Assembly: GCA_035695715.1 (NCBI GenBank)
Contig: DASRRM010000537.1
Location: 1-45,521 of the forward strand
Reading direction: 5' to 3'
Length of the DNA stretch: 45,521 nucleotides
From: RYN-428 sp035695715
Lineage (GTDB): Bacteria; Planctomycetota; Phycisphaerae; Tepidisphaerales; Tepidisphaeraceae
Under the pieces are notes generated by a model. It had not been told where the DNA came from and did no database searches. It was given only the letters and a program-made list of their open reading frames with translations. The position numbers and the translations under genes were made by a program. This document shows positions 25,882 through 34,571 of this stretch, piece after piece (position 1 is the stretch's first letter; every line of letters begins with the position of its first letter).

Positions 25882-27138
25882 ATGAAACGAAATACTCTTG
25901 CCTTGGCCATAGCGTCGCTCGCAAGCACGTTTTTGATAAACTCCGGGGCTCGCGCCGTGGATAACGCTCCTCCCGCGCAGCCGCCGGCCGTTGCGCCAGC
26001 GACTCAGCCGGCTGAAATTGCCGCGTTGATCGGCCAGCTCGGCGATGACGATTTTCATGTCCGTCAGGCCGCCACTGAAAAGCTTAAGGCGATGGGCAAG
26101 GCCGCCGTCCCCGCCCTTCAGGAGGCGCGTAAATCGCCCGATTCGGAAATCCATTCCCGCGCCGACCAGATTTTGCAGGAAATTGACCGCCCGCCCGCAC
26201 TCCCTCTGCCGAAGCCGACCGGCGCCAATGGTGCCCATTCCACGCGCATGTCCTTCGGCGGCGGCGAAAAAACCATCGACGTGTCCGATCCCGGCCGCAC
26301 CATTCATATCGAGGAAACCGCCGCTGGCATCGTGATGAAAGTGACCGGCAAGATCGACGGCAAAGAGGTCACGCGCGATTTCAAAGTGAAAAACGCCGAC
26401 GAGTTGAAAAAGCAAAACCCCGAGGCCTACGCCCTCTATCAACAATACGCCAACAACACCGTCGGACTCGGGCAGATTCAAATTCGCGGGGCCGGCGGCG
26501 TCGTGATCCACGGAAACATCAACATCCAGGGCGGCGGCGTGCTGATCAATCCCAACGGCATCCAGCAGCTTCCGCCCGCCATCATCAAGCCGCTCGTTCC
26601 CGTAAACCCGCCCGGCGATGATCTGGAAAAACTCGAATCGCGCATCCTTGAGCAAATGAAAGCCAGCAACATTCCCGATGACCAGCAGAAGCAAGTGAAG
26701 GATCTTTTCAAGCAGATGCGCGACGCCTTGCCGCAGGATAAGCCGGACAAGGACGTCAACGCGCAGATGCGCGACTACAACCATCAGTCCGACGCCCTTC
26801 GCCAGAAGCTGGCGGACCTGAAGCTTCCCGACCCCGGCAACGCGCTTCCCCCGCCGGCCTCGGGCCGGCTGGGAATCACGGCAACGGAGGAACCCGTCGC
26901 CGGCCAGGGCTTGATCGTGACCCACGTCCTGCCGGATTCCCGCGCCGAAAAAATGGGCCTGAAGGAACAGGATGTCATTCAAAAAGTAAACGGCCAGGAA
27001 ATTCACTCAACCGCCGAGCTGCGCAAACTGGTCACGGATAATCCAAAGAGCCTGGTGATCGAATGCCTGCGCGATGGCAAGCCGCTCAAGCTGCAGGAGC
27101 CAGCCGCCGCAGGGGCGGGTGCGAAGTGGTACAAATAA
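25882..27138 (+). CDS. Secreted HEAT-like/PDZ domain protein
   Basis: From ATG 25882, preceded by a TGGAGGT box, the product has 418 residues. It has a signal peptide (MKRNTLALAIASLASTFLI). After a Pro/Ala linker comes one HEAT-like unit (EIAALIGQLGDDDFHVRQAATEKLKAMGKAAVPALQEA). A Gly-rich beta region (GLGQIQIRGAGGVVIHGN) follows, then a coiled-coil-like helical part. A C-terminal PDZ domain runs from RLGITATEEPVAGQGLIVTHVLPDSRAEKMGLKEQDVI to the end. No serine protease domain is present. PDZ modules of this kind bind peptide termini or act as lids in periplasmic proteases. The combination is typical of planctomycete envelope proteins of unknown role. Confidence 0.75.
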   Translation: MKRNTLALAIASLASTFLINSGARAVDNAPPAQPPAVAPATQPAEIAALIGQLGDDDFHVRQAATEKLKAMGKAAVPALQEARKSPDSEIHSRADQILQEIDRPPALPLPKPTGANGAHSTRMSFGGGEKTIDVSDPGRTIHIEETAAGIVMKVTGKIDGKEVTRDFKVKNADELKKQNPEAYALYQQYANNTVGLGQIQIRGAGGVVIHGNINIQGGGVLINPNGIQQLPPAIIKPLVPVNPPGDDLEKLESRILEQMKASNIPDDQQKQVKDLFKQMRDALPQDKPDKDVNAQMRDYNHQSDALRQKLADLKLPDPGNALPPPASGRLGITATEEPVAGQGLIVTHVLPDSRAEKMGLKEQDVIQKVNGQEIHSTAELRKLVTDNPKSLVIECLRDGKPLKLQEPAAAGAGAKWYK

Positions 27139-27581
27139 AGCAACAGCCACGAGGCGTTGTATCGGTTTTCCCACGCTGGCGGCGCGTCGGCGCCGAAATC
27201 CTGCTGACGCCGCGCGTTTAACAGGAGTTTGACGCGAAGGCGCGAAGTGACGAAGGACTCGAAGAGATTCCCCAGGGCGTGCGCGATTTTTCGGGGCGCG
27301 GTCGAGGATTGGTGGGCAGGCATTTTCGCCTGCCTCGAATCGATGAGTGGAGGACATTCCTGTCCTCTCGAAACAAATCCCTTCTTGTCGCTCTTGGCGC
27401 GAAATTGTTGTAGGAAAAACAAGATTCAGTAGGATATCCACGAAGCGGCAAATGGAATTTATGAGCCAGACCTGAGTCCGCAATTTCTCGTCTTTTTCGC
27501 CTTCTTCGTCCTCTTCGCGCCTTCGCGTCAAGCATTCTCGCCGCGCGCATGACCGGCCGCCCTATTCTTTTATGCCACTCC
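27139..27581. other. Intergenic region filled by nested inverted repeats
   Basis: No reading frame in this 443-base gap carries a recognised motif. It holds the outer pair TTGACGCGAAGGCGCGAAG (27229-27247) and its exact complement at 27513-27531. Inside are two small hairpins, GGCAGGC-ATTTTC-GCCTGCC (27315-27334) and GAGGACA-TTCC-TGTCCTC (27350-27367). The gap separates two convergent genes. Confidence 0.6.
27229..27531. repeat. Nested inverted repeat with 19-bp perfect ends
   Basis: The 19-bp terminal arms at 27229-27247 and 27513-27531 are exact reverse complements, 265 bases apart, and enclose two smaller hairpins of the GGGC...GCCC style. The architecture (outer repeat, inner unrelated hairpins) resembles the elements at 33224-33488 and 36458-36686 but uses different words. 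Confidence 0.75.
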
Positions 27582-28496
27582 TCACTGCCCAAGCTCTTCC
27601 ATCACTTCTCCCACCTCCAGGCTCTCCAGCGGCTTTTGAATAAATCGCACGCGCGGCCCCAGCGGCTTCCAGCGCTCGACCCGTGACGCATCGCCGAACA
27701 GACTTAGCGTCGGGATTCCCATAATCCCCGCCAGATGGCCCGGGCCGCTGTCATTGCCGATGAACGCGCCGGCACTGCTGATCTCAGCCACCAAATCCAT
27801 CAGCGTCTTTGGCGTGCGCAGCTCGGCCACCGCGCCGAAACGCGCAACTAAATCCCCCGGCCAACGCTCCAACTCCACTTCGCCCAGCAACACCCGCACC
27901 GGGCGGCCTTGTTCGCGCAGGCGCTCGGCCAGCTCAATAAACCGCTCGGCCGGCCAGCATTTTTGCGCCGCCCCGCCGCCGGGGTGAATTACTACAGGGC
28001 CGTTACCAGGCGTGATATTCCCAACCCCGCGGTCAGCAATGGAATGCAATATCTGTTTCGCCGCCGACTCGGCGGCGGGCCAGGGATACAACTGGTCGGC
28101 CAGATACTCGGCCTGATGACCCGGAAAATCCTCGGGGGCAAGCGAATCGATCGCCAATAGATTCGCATCCGGATTGGCCGCGGCAACGTTTCGCGTCCAG
28201 CGCTCGCCCGGCCCGGCAAGAAAACTCACGATGGTATGCGCCCCGGCCAGCGCCCGGCTTGCCGGGGCGGGAAGATCAGGCGTCTCGCCAAACAGCCGAT
28301 GCCACCCTCCCCCTTCGGCATCCAGCGATTCAACGCGCAGCACGCGCTCGGCCAGCGCACCCTTCTGGCCGGCGGTGACATAAAACACCCGGCTCTGTGG
28401 ATGCAAACGCGCCAGCGCCAACGCCAGCGGCCAGGTGACGATGAAGTCGCCCAGGGCCGCCTGGTGAAAAATCAGGATGTTGCGCCGCAATGCCAT
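27582..28496 (-). CDS. Glycosyltransferase family 9 (heptosyltransferase-like)
   Basis: The 304-residue product begins MALRRNILIFHQAALGDFIVTWPLALALARLHP, which is the GDxI...P nucleotide-sugar lobe of GT9 enzymes. The C-terminal lobe has VVIHPGGGAAQKCWPAERFIELAERL, then AGAFIGNDSGPGHLAGIMGIPTLSLFG, the conserved donor-binding block with SGPGHLA. It has no signal peptide and should act at the inner face of the cytoplasmic membrane on lipopolysaccharide or a similar glycan. The donor sugar cannot be read from the sequence. ATG 28496 was chosen because the family N-terminus starts there. It is divergent from the ABC-F gene. Confidence 0.85.
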   Translation of the reverse strand: MALRRNILIFHQAALGDFIVTWPLALALARLHPQSRVFYVTAGQKGALAERVLRVESLDAEGGGWHRLFGETPDLPAPASRALAGAHTIVSFLAGPGERWTRNVAAANPDANLLAIDSLAPEDFPGHQAEYLADQLYPWPAAESAAKQILHSIADRGVGNITPGNGPVVIHPGGGAAQKCWPAERFIELAERLREQGRPVRVLLGEVELERWPGDLVARFGAVAELRTPKTLMDLVAEISSAGAFIGNDSGPGHLAGIMGIPTLSLFGDASRVERWKPLGPRVRFIQKPLESLEVGEVMEELGQ

Positions 28497-28835
28497 CGGG
28501 AATGGTCGAATGATGAGCGGTACGCGCTGAATTACAAGAGGCCAGGCCGTCGTTCGCTCAATTTCCCGCCGTCCGAATAACGCCACAGTCCATTATTAGT
28601 CCATCATTCGCGCAAAACGACCCCGTTATCGGACGAAGATCGCCCCGCAAATCCCGCCGGTTCGTTTGACGAATGCGATGGGATCCTTGCAGCCCCGGCC
28701 GATCCGACGACCTCACTCGCGCTGCAACGAACTCTACACTCCGCGCCATTCATGAAATTCGCGGGGTTTGTCACATCCGGCATTTCCCGTCATCTCATTT
28801 TACCTTCACCCCTTTCGCCCCTATCCTCTTGCCCT

Positions 28836-30773
28836 GTGTCCATTGCAACGCTCGCCAACATCGAAAAGACCTTCGGCAAACGCGTCATTTTTGACAAGCT
28901 GAGCCTCAATGTCGAACGCGGCGAACGCATCGGGTTCATCGGTCCCAACGGCTCGGGGAAAACCACGCTCTTTAAGGTCCTCATCGGACAGTGCATCGTC
29001 GATACCGGCACCGTCGCCATCGCCAAGGGGTCCAAGGTCGGGCATCTTTCGCAGGATCCGACTTTTGATGAATCCAATACGGTCATCGATGAAGCCGAGC
29101 TGGCCTTTGCGCAGCTTCATGAATTGTCGCATCGGCTGCGCGAGATCGAGCATGAAATGGCCGCGCTGACGGGCGAGGCCCTCGATCGAATCTTGCAGAA
29201 GTATCAGGCCGTGCAGCATGAGTTTGACCTGGCTGGCGGATACGCGTGGCGGCATAAGCTGGAAGCCACCATGCAGGGCGTGGGGCTTTTGCCGGATACG
29301 TGGGAGCAGGCGGTTTCCACGCTGTCCGGCGGGCAGCGCTCGCGGCTGGCGCTGGCGAAATTGCTCATCAGCGAGCCGGATTTACTCCTGCTGGATGAGC
29401 CGACCAATCACCTCGACCTGGCGGCCATCGAATGGCTGGAAAAGTATCTGCTGGCGTTCAGCGGCGCGGTGGTGCTGATCAGCCACGACCGGTATCTGCT
29501 CGACCGGCTGGCGACGCGGATCGTCTGGCTGACGGGATGCCGGCTCAAAAGCTATCCGGGGAATTATTCGTCATTTGTCACGCAGCGCGAGTTGCATGAA
29601 TTGACCCAGGCGCGGGCGTTTGAAGAGCAGCAGGCGGATATTGAAAAACAGAAGGAATACATCCGCCGATTTGGGGCCAATCAGCGCGCCCGCCAGGCCG
29701 CGGGGCGCAAGAAACGGCTCGATCGGCTTTTGGGCAGCGATGAGATGATTCAGGCGGTGGCGGGGCAGCGGAATATCAATTTGTCGCTCAGTGCCGACCT
29801 TCGCGCGGGGGATCAGGTTTTGTCCGTCCGCGAACTTTCCAAATCGTACGGCCCGCGCACGCTTTGGACGGGGCTGAAGTTCGACGTAAAACGCGGGGAA
29901 CGCATCGGCATCCTCGGTCCCAACGGCTCGGGGAAAACCACGCTGCTCGAAGTATTGCTCGCCCGCGAAGACGCCGACGGTGGGAATATTAAATGGGGCG
30001 CGAATCTGAATATTGGCTATTACGATCAGCGGCTCGATGAATTCGATCCGGAATCGACCGTCATCGAAGAAGCCTGGGGCGACCGCGATGTGAAAGAGCA
30101 GCAGGTGCGAAATGTGCTCGGCACGCTGCTGTTTCGCGGCGATGATGTGTACAAAGCCGTCGGGTTGCTTAGCGGCGGCGAGCGGGCGCGGGTCCGCCTG
30201 GCGCAACTTCTGCTCGATAAGCCTAACGTGCTGGTGCTGGACGAGCCGACCAATCATCTGGACATCCCCTCGCGCGAGGCGTTGGAAGCCACGCTGGCGG
30301 CTTTCGATGGGACGCTGTTATGCGTAAGCCATGACCGTTATTTTCTGGATAAAATCGCCGGGCGATTGCTGATTCTCGATCCGCCGGGGATGATCGATTT
30401 TGCCGATACGTATAGCGAATGGGTGGCGAAGCAGCAGGCGGATGCCGAGGAGCGGCAATCCGATGCCCAGAGCAAATCAAGGGCGAAGAGTGCCGCGGCG
30501 AAGGTGGCCGCCGCCGCGCCGGCCGCGGTGGCCAGCCGCGATGCGAAAAAGAAGGACAATCCCTATCTGCGGCCATTTGGCCGATTATCGCTGGAGGAAT
30601 TGGAGCAGCAGATCACGGAAACGGAAATCGCGATAGCCGAGTGCCAGGAGAATTTCGGGTCGGCCGATAGTTTTAAGGACCCAACCGGCGGGCGGCGGCT
30701 TCAGGAGGAATACGAGCAGTTGGCGAAGAAGCTGGAGCAGTTGGAGGCCGAATATTTCGCGCGCGAGCAATAG
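28836..30773 (+). CDS. ABC-F family ATPase (Uup/EttA-like)
   Basis: From GTG 28836 the protein has 645 residues; an in-frame ATG at 28752 would add 28 residues of no family similarity. Two ABC domains in one chain each carry Walker A (GPNGSGKTT), signature (LSGGQRSRLALAK and LSGGERARVRLAQ) and Walker B (LLLLDEPTNHLD and VLVLDEPTNHLD). There is no membrane domain. Between them lies the arm/linker rich in Gln/Glu (ARAFEEQQADIEKQKEYIRRFGANQRARQ). The C-terminus is a Lys/Ala-rich stretch followed by a coiled coil (LEELEQQITETEIAIAECQ), as in Uup. It should act on ribosomes during translation or, as Uup, in DNA-related stress. It is convergent with nothing; the GT9 gene is divergent upstream. Confidence 0.9.
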   Translation: MSIATLANIEKTFGKRVIFDKLSLNVERGERIGFIGPNGSGKTTLFKVLIGQCIVDTGTVAIAKGSKVGHLSQDPTFDESNTVIDEAELAFAQLHELSHRLREIEHEMAALTGEALDRILQKYQAVQHEFDLAGGYAWRHKLEATMQGVGLLPDTWEQAVSTLSGGQRSRLALAKLLISEPDLLLLDEPTNHLDLAAIEWLEKYLLAFSGAVVLISHDRYLLDRLATRIVWLTGCRLKSYPGNYSSFVTQRELHELTQARAFEEQQADIEKQKEYIRRFGANQRARQAAGRKKRLDRLLGSDEMIQAVAGQRNINLSLSADLRAGDQVLSVRELSKSYGPRTLWTGLKFDVKRGERIGILGPNGSGKTTLLEVLLAREDADGGNIKWGANLNIGYYDQRLDEFDPESTVIEEAWGDRDVKEQQVRNVLGTLLFRGDDVYKAVGLLSGGERARVRLAQLLLDKPNVLVLDEPTNHLDIPSREALEATLAAFDGTLLCVSHDRYFLDKIAGRLLILDPPGMIDFADTYSEWVAKQQADAEERQSDAQSKSRAKSAAAKVAAAAPAAVASRDAKKKDNPYLRPFGRLSLEELEQQITETEIAIAECQENFGSADSFKDPTGGRRLQEEYEQLAKKLEQLEAEYFAREQ

Positions 30774-30858
30774 CCGGGGTGTTGTGTCAGTATTAATGTA
30801 GGATGGAAGGGCATTGGCGCGTATAGTGTCCCGGTCGTAAGCTGTGTGAAACCTCGGT

Positions 30859-30969
30859 CGTGACACGGTCGTCTCAGCCGTACCTTGATTGAAGATTGGG
30901 GCGTTTGTTAAAATATCGAACGCAAGCTGACCGCGAAGGTTCACGCACGGGCGGGAAGCCCGTGTCACG
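30859..30969. repeat. CGTGACACGG palindromic repeat pair
   Basis: The left part CGTGACACGG...GTCTCAGCCGT at 30859-30882 and the right part CACGGGCGGGAAGCCCGTGTCACG ending at 30969 face each other and each form a small hairpin. The same design occurs at 36487-36616. It lies between the ABC-F gene and the first DUF3299-like gene; a CACGGGCAAGATGCCCG-type word follows at 31036-31056. Confidence 0.7.
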
Positions 30970-31070
30970 ATTCATCAACCGATTGACCACGAACTTTACC
31001 CGACGGCGGTAGTAAATAACAACAGAGTCTACCTGACGCGGGCAAGATGCCCGTGCTACCGGATTTCAAA

Positions 31071-31799
31071 ATGACCACTCGGATCACGTCTTTCTTCGCG
31101 GCGTTTTTGATTATGGGATCGTTGACGCTTACCGCCCCATTCAGCCGGGCCGTCGACGAAACGCCGCCCTCCACCGCTCAACTGGAAGTTCGGGCAACCA
31201 CGGCATTTAACCGGGGCGAATACAATACCGCCCTGCCGATCCTCAAGAAGCTGTCGGATGCGTTTAAGGATGACCCGAAAAAGCTGGGATCAATCCAGGA
31301 AAAGATTCGCGTTTGCGAGCGCGGTTTGGCCGCCGCCAAGGCCGCCGCCGCGACCCAGCCGGCAACGCCGGTCGCGATCAATTCGGCTGAAGCGCGCAAG
31401 CCGCATCCCCGCCCCCGCCCCGGTGAAGTGCTGGAAATGCCCATCAAGGAACTCGGCAATTTTGAGTACGATCAGGAACACGGCGGCAATATTCCGGCCG
31501 ACGTCAAGGCGCTAAACGGCGCGAAAATCCGCCTGCGCGGGTTCATGATTCCGATGGACCAGGCTGAGAACATCACGCAGTTTGCCCTGGTGCCGAGCCT
31601 GTTTGCCTGCTGCTTTGGCCAGCCGCCGCAGATTCAGCACACGATCGTGGCCAATTGCCCCAAGGGAAAAGCCGTGGGGTATTGCCCCGATGAAATCATC
31701 GTGGAAGGAACGCTGAAAGTGGAAGAAAAGAAGGATGATGGCTATATCATTAGTATCTTCGAGCTTGGCGTGAGCAGCGTGAAGCCAGCGCCGAAGTAG
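31071..31799 (+). CDS. Secreted DUF3299-like protein with Cys-Cys-Phe-Gly motif
   Basis: The 242-residue product has a signal peptide (MTTRITSFFAAFLIMGSLTLTA). A TPR-like helix pair (AFNRGEYNTALPILKKLSDAF) and an Ala/Pro linker follow. The C-terminal domain contains LNGAKIRLRGFMIPMDQ, FALVPSLFACCFGQPPQIQHTIVAN and EGTLKVEEKKDDGYIISIFEL. The GFMIPxD...CCFGxPP pattern is that of DUF3299, found in lipoproteins and periplasmic proteins of proteobacteria, often beside export ABC systems; function unknown. The CC pair could bind metal or form a redox site, which is inference. It is the first of a same-strand run of three genes sharing this domain type. Confidence 0.75.
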   Translation: MTTRITSFFAAFLIMGSLTLTAPFSRAVDETPPSTAQLEVRATTAFNRGEYNTALPILKKLSDAFKDDPKKLGSIQEKIRVCERGLAAAKAAAATQPATPVAINSAEARKPHPRPRPGEVLEMPIKELGNFEYDQEHGGNIPADVKALNGAKIRLRGFMIPMDQAENITQFALVPSLFACCFGQPPQIQHTIVANCPKGKAVGYCPDEIIVEGTLKVEEKKDDGYIISIFELGVSSVKPAPK

Positions 31800-31858
31800 C
31801 ATGGGCGGCCTCGCCCATGGGTCATGCTGGAGCGCATTCCAGAACGGTGAGGTGAATC

Positions 31859-32440
31859 ATGGAGACAACCGCGCAACAAAATCCTCCTCCGGTTCCAAAT
31901 CAAGTTCTTCCCTATACGCAACTTCGCGCCCGCAAACCCAAGCGCGTGAACTTTCGGTTGATTGCGTTTCTGGTGATCGTCAGCGCGATTCCCATTGCGA
32001 TTATCAGCGCCAAGGTGAATTCGGATTTCCATGCGGGAATCGAACACAATGGCAATCTCGCCATCGTCAACCTAAAGGCGCTGGGATACTTCCCCTTCGA
32101 CCAGGTCAACGGCTCCATCAACGAAGTTCCGCACAAATGGCGCAACCTCGATGGACAGAAAGTGCAACTCGATGGGTTCATGTGGTCGGGAATGTCGGCA
32201 GCGGGACAACTCCGCGATTTTCAATTCGTCTATAATATCCAGAAGTGCTGCTTTAACGGCCCGCCTCTGGTGCAGGAACGGGTTTTCGCCCATGTGGTCC
32301 ATGGGCGGGATGTGACCTACTACGGCGATTTTTGCCGAATCACCGGCACGCTTCATGTGAAGATCAAGAAGGACGAATCCGGGACAATTCTCTCGGTCTA
32401 TACCCTCGACGTCGATAACGCCACCGAACTGGCTGGCTAA
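31859..32440 (+). CDS. Membrane-anchored DUF3299-related protein (Cys-Cys type)
   Basis: The 193-residue product has a cytoplasmic N-terminus, one membrane helix (LIAFLVIVSAIPIAIISAKV), and an outside domain. That domain reads VNLKALGYFPFDQVNGSI, WRNLDGQKVQLDGFMWSG, FVYNIQKCCFNGPPLVQERVFA and ITGTLHVKIKKDESGTILSVYTLDVD. It is clearly the same fold as the preceding gene but with a VQERVFA block. The Cys-Cys-Phe pair is kept. GAGGTG lies eight bases before the ATG. It is followed after 15 bases by the next paralog and is probably cotranscribed. Confidence 0.75.
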   Translation: METTAQQNPPPVPNQVLPYTQLRARKPKRVNFRLIAFLVIVSAIPIAIISAKVNSDFHAGIEHNGNLAIVNLKALGYFPFDQVNGSINEVPHKWRNLDGQKVQLDGFMWSGMSAAGQLRDFQFVYNIQKCCFNGPPLVQERVFAHVVHGRDVTYYGDFCRITGTLHVKIKKDESGTILSVYTLDVDNATELAG

Positions 32441-32455
32441 GCAGCAGGAGCTCCC

Positions 32456-32968
32456 ATGCCACGCCCGCGCCGGATCAACGTGCGATTGCTGATGTTCCTG
32501 TGCGCTGTCGCCCTGCCGCTGGTTTGGTATGGCTATGTGCTCGCCGACCAGTTGATCTACCACGGCATCAAGCCCCACAACGGCTATACCGAAGTCGACC
32601 TCCGCACCCTCGGCTGCTTCGCCTTCAACGCCAACACCGATGGCATCGGCCAGGTCCCCGCGCGCTTCCGCGCCCTCGACGGCCAGCGCATCATCCTGCA
32701 AGGCGTCATGTACAACCTGAACGTCTCGCGCGATAAAGTGAAGCGCTTTCAATTCGTCTACAACATTCAAACCTGCTGCCTCGGCGGCCCGCCGAAAGTT
32801 CAGGAGCGCGTCTTCGCCTACTGCAAGCCGGGCGAAGAGGTGACCTATTACGACAATCGCCCGGTGAATCTCACCGGCATTCTGCACGTGAAGATCGAGC
32901 GCGATCTGGAATATCACACGGTGCTGGCGGTGTACGAATTGCAAGTGGAGAGCGTCGATCCGATGTGA
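32456..32968 (+). CDS. Membrane-anchored DUF3299-related protein (Cys-Cys type), paralog
   Basis: This 170-residue paralog of the previous gene has one N-terminal membrane helix (LLMFLCAVALPLVWYGYVLA). Its outside domain reads VDLRTLGCFAFNANTDGI, RALDGQRIILQGVMYN, FVYNIQTCCLGGPPKVQERVFA and LTGILHVKIERDLEYHTVLAVYELQVE. AGGAG precedes the ATG. It starts 15 bases after its neighbour, so the two are most likely one transcript. Function unknown; the shared LxG, CC and QERVFA positions define a family seen five times in this window. Confidence 0.75.
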   Translation: MPRPRRINVRLLMFLCAVALPLVWYGYVLADQLIYHGIKPHNGYTEVDLRTLGCFAFNANTDGIGQVPARFRALDGQRIILQGVMYNLNVSRDKVKRFQFVYNIQTCCLGGPPKVQERVFAYCKPGEEVTYYDNRPVNLTGILHVKIERDLEYHTVLAVYELQVESVDPM

Positions 32969-33650
32969 GTGCAAGACGCCGGGCATCATTTCCGCCAGCT
33001 TCTTTTTTCCGCGCGCACGACTCCTCAGCAACGTCCTGACTGAATCCGCATTTTCACGCCAAAAACGCGACCGCGCGCACGAGGGCGCACGGTTGCGCAC
33101 GGTTTTCCTTGACCGTGCGCGGCAAGTATTTGATATTTTGCATTAAACGGCCGAAGTGCAGTGACGGCAAGGCTTTAGCTAAGCCGCACTCAATAATCGA
33201 AGCCTTCCATCTTTCTGCGATAAATACTCAAAGTGAGCGGTTTCTGAGCGCTTTGAAGTATCCTACATGAAATTGGGTCGCAACAGGCGAACAAGCCTCC
33301 ACGCCGGGGCAAGCGGCGCGCATGACCATGGTCCGCGAAACAACCCAATCGCCGCGCCGCCCCGGATTTACGCAGCGGTCCTAAATCCGGGGCGGCGCGG
33401 CGATAAAGCTATTTTCAAGATGAAGCGTTTCGCGCGCCGCTGGCCCCGGCGTGAAGGCATTTCCGCTAAAACCGCTCAGTTTGAGTAAATAACGTTGCGC
33501 CATTCCGAGTAGCGGACCGTCACGCTCAAATAATGGCTTCATCACGCACGTTTTATCGCTGCCTCGCCTGCTGCTTAATCTTGCATTTTTTCAATTATTT
33601 GCTCGCTAAGCCCGTTCCCGGCGTTTATCCTCGGGGTTGAGGGCTTTGAG
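32969..33650. other. Long intergenic region with a composite inverted-repeat element
   Basis: This gap of about 680 bases is dominated by the composite element at 33224-33488. Outside it no gene, tRNA or clear promoter is seen. The stretch 32990-33220 has a GCGCACG-rich part and an unpaired end of a TACTCAAA-type word. Confidence 0.5.
33224..33488. repeat. Composite inverted repeat with TACTCAAA...GAGTA ends
   Basis: The ends ATACTCAAAGTGAGCGG (33224) and CCGCTCAGTTTGAGTAA (33488) pair at 18 of 20 positions. Inside are an imperfect pair around CACGCCGGGGCAAGCGGCGC (from 33299) and GCGCCGCTGGCCCCGGCGTG (to 33453). At the centre is a perfect 23-bp hairpin (33348-33370 with 33382-33404). The same terminal word bounds a different inner content at 36458-36686. 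Confidence 0.8.
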
Positions 33651-34433
33651 ATGATCTCGAAATATTTCCGCAGCTTCGCGTTCGTTGCACTCGTCTGCCT
33701 CCCTGTTTTCACCGCCACCGCCAGCCGCCTCGGACATCCCGGCGTCAGCACCAAGGGAGCAACTTCGGTGGCGACGCAGTGGAACCTCATCTCCGATCCC
33801 CTCTACGCCACCAGCGGCAGCACGACCACGTCCTATTCGTCTCCCTCGACGCAGGTTCAACTCGCCCAGGTGAGCGCGATCGCCCCGTTTACTATCACAC
33901 AGGTCAATGTTGGATTGAATGATGGAACCTTCGACACGATCAAGCCGGTCAACGGGGTCGCCACCATAACCGGCCCTTATCCGGGAGGGGCGCGGGAGTC
34001 GGGAGTTGTCCAGGTTTTCTGGTCGCTGCCTGCCTCGGCGACGCCTCCGGCCGATCCCACCGACGACAATACCTACATGCTCACGTTCAACAACGTTGGG
34101 AACCTGAACAGCCCGGCGACGTTTCTCGATTACATGGATGCCGGGCAGGGCAATGGCGGAGAGGGCACGACAGCCGCCGCCGGCCTGACCCCGATGCCGG
34201 ATTTCTATTCGGGGATAAATGGGGACACGTCGTTTGCGTATAACGCCAATCCGGGCGATCCAAACTATCCCAGTGCCGCCGAGGGATTCCCGACCTATCC
34301 GCAAGACGCCGACCATCCCAACGCCCAGTTTGACACGCAGAGCGTGACCTTCGTGGCGGGCACGCCGGAGCCGTCATCGGTTTTGTTGTGCGTCGTTCTT
34401 GCGGGAGGCTGGGTTTCACGGCGTAGAAGATGA
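33651..34433 (+). CDS. PEP-CTERM sorting-domain protein
   Basis: The 260-residue product has a signal peptide (MISKYFRSFAFVALVCLPVFTATA) and ends in GTPEPSSVLLCVVLAGGWVSRRRR. That ending is a PEP motif, a hydrophobic segment and an Arg cluster, the exosortase-type sorting signal. The mature part is Ser/Thr/Gly/Pro-rich with beta-type pattern (ITQVNVGLNDGTFDTIKPVNGVATITG) and no catalytic motif. It should be cut and attached at the cell surface or exported by an exosortase encoded elsewhere. The DAGQGNGGEGTTAAAGLTPMPDF loop is Gly-rich and probably surface-exposed. Ligand unknown. Confidence 0.85.
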   Translation: MISKYFRSFAFVALVCLPVFTATASRLGHPGVSTKGATSVATQWNLISDPLYATSGSTTTSYSSPSTQVQLAQVSAIAPFTITQVNVGLNDGTFDTIKPVNGVATITGPYPGGARESGVVQVFWSLPASATPPADPTDDNTYMLTFNNVGNLNSPATFLDYMDAGQGNGGEGTTAAAGLTPMPDFYSGINGDTSFAYNANPGDPNYPSAAEGFPTYPQDADHPNAQFDTQSVTFVAGTPEPSSVLLCVVLAGGWVSRRRR

Positions 34434-34571
34434 AGCCACGCGGCGGCGCGGATTTCCCGTATCACGGGCGTCTCGCCCGTGTTTTAATTCGCGATTTCTG
34501 CTCCCGACCTCACGCTCTTCCTCTTTAAATCTCTTTGACACTCCCACCACCCATCCCGACAATTTCGCGCT

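Noticed and set aside
25729..27006. 425-codon minus-strand frame
   Set aside because: It is antisense to the HEAT/PDZ gene, which has a signal peptide, ribosome site and recognised domain; the antisense frame has none.
32072..33100. 342-codon minus-strand frame
   Set aside because: It is antisense to two DUF3299-related genes with conserved positions.
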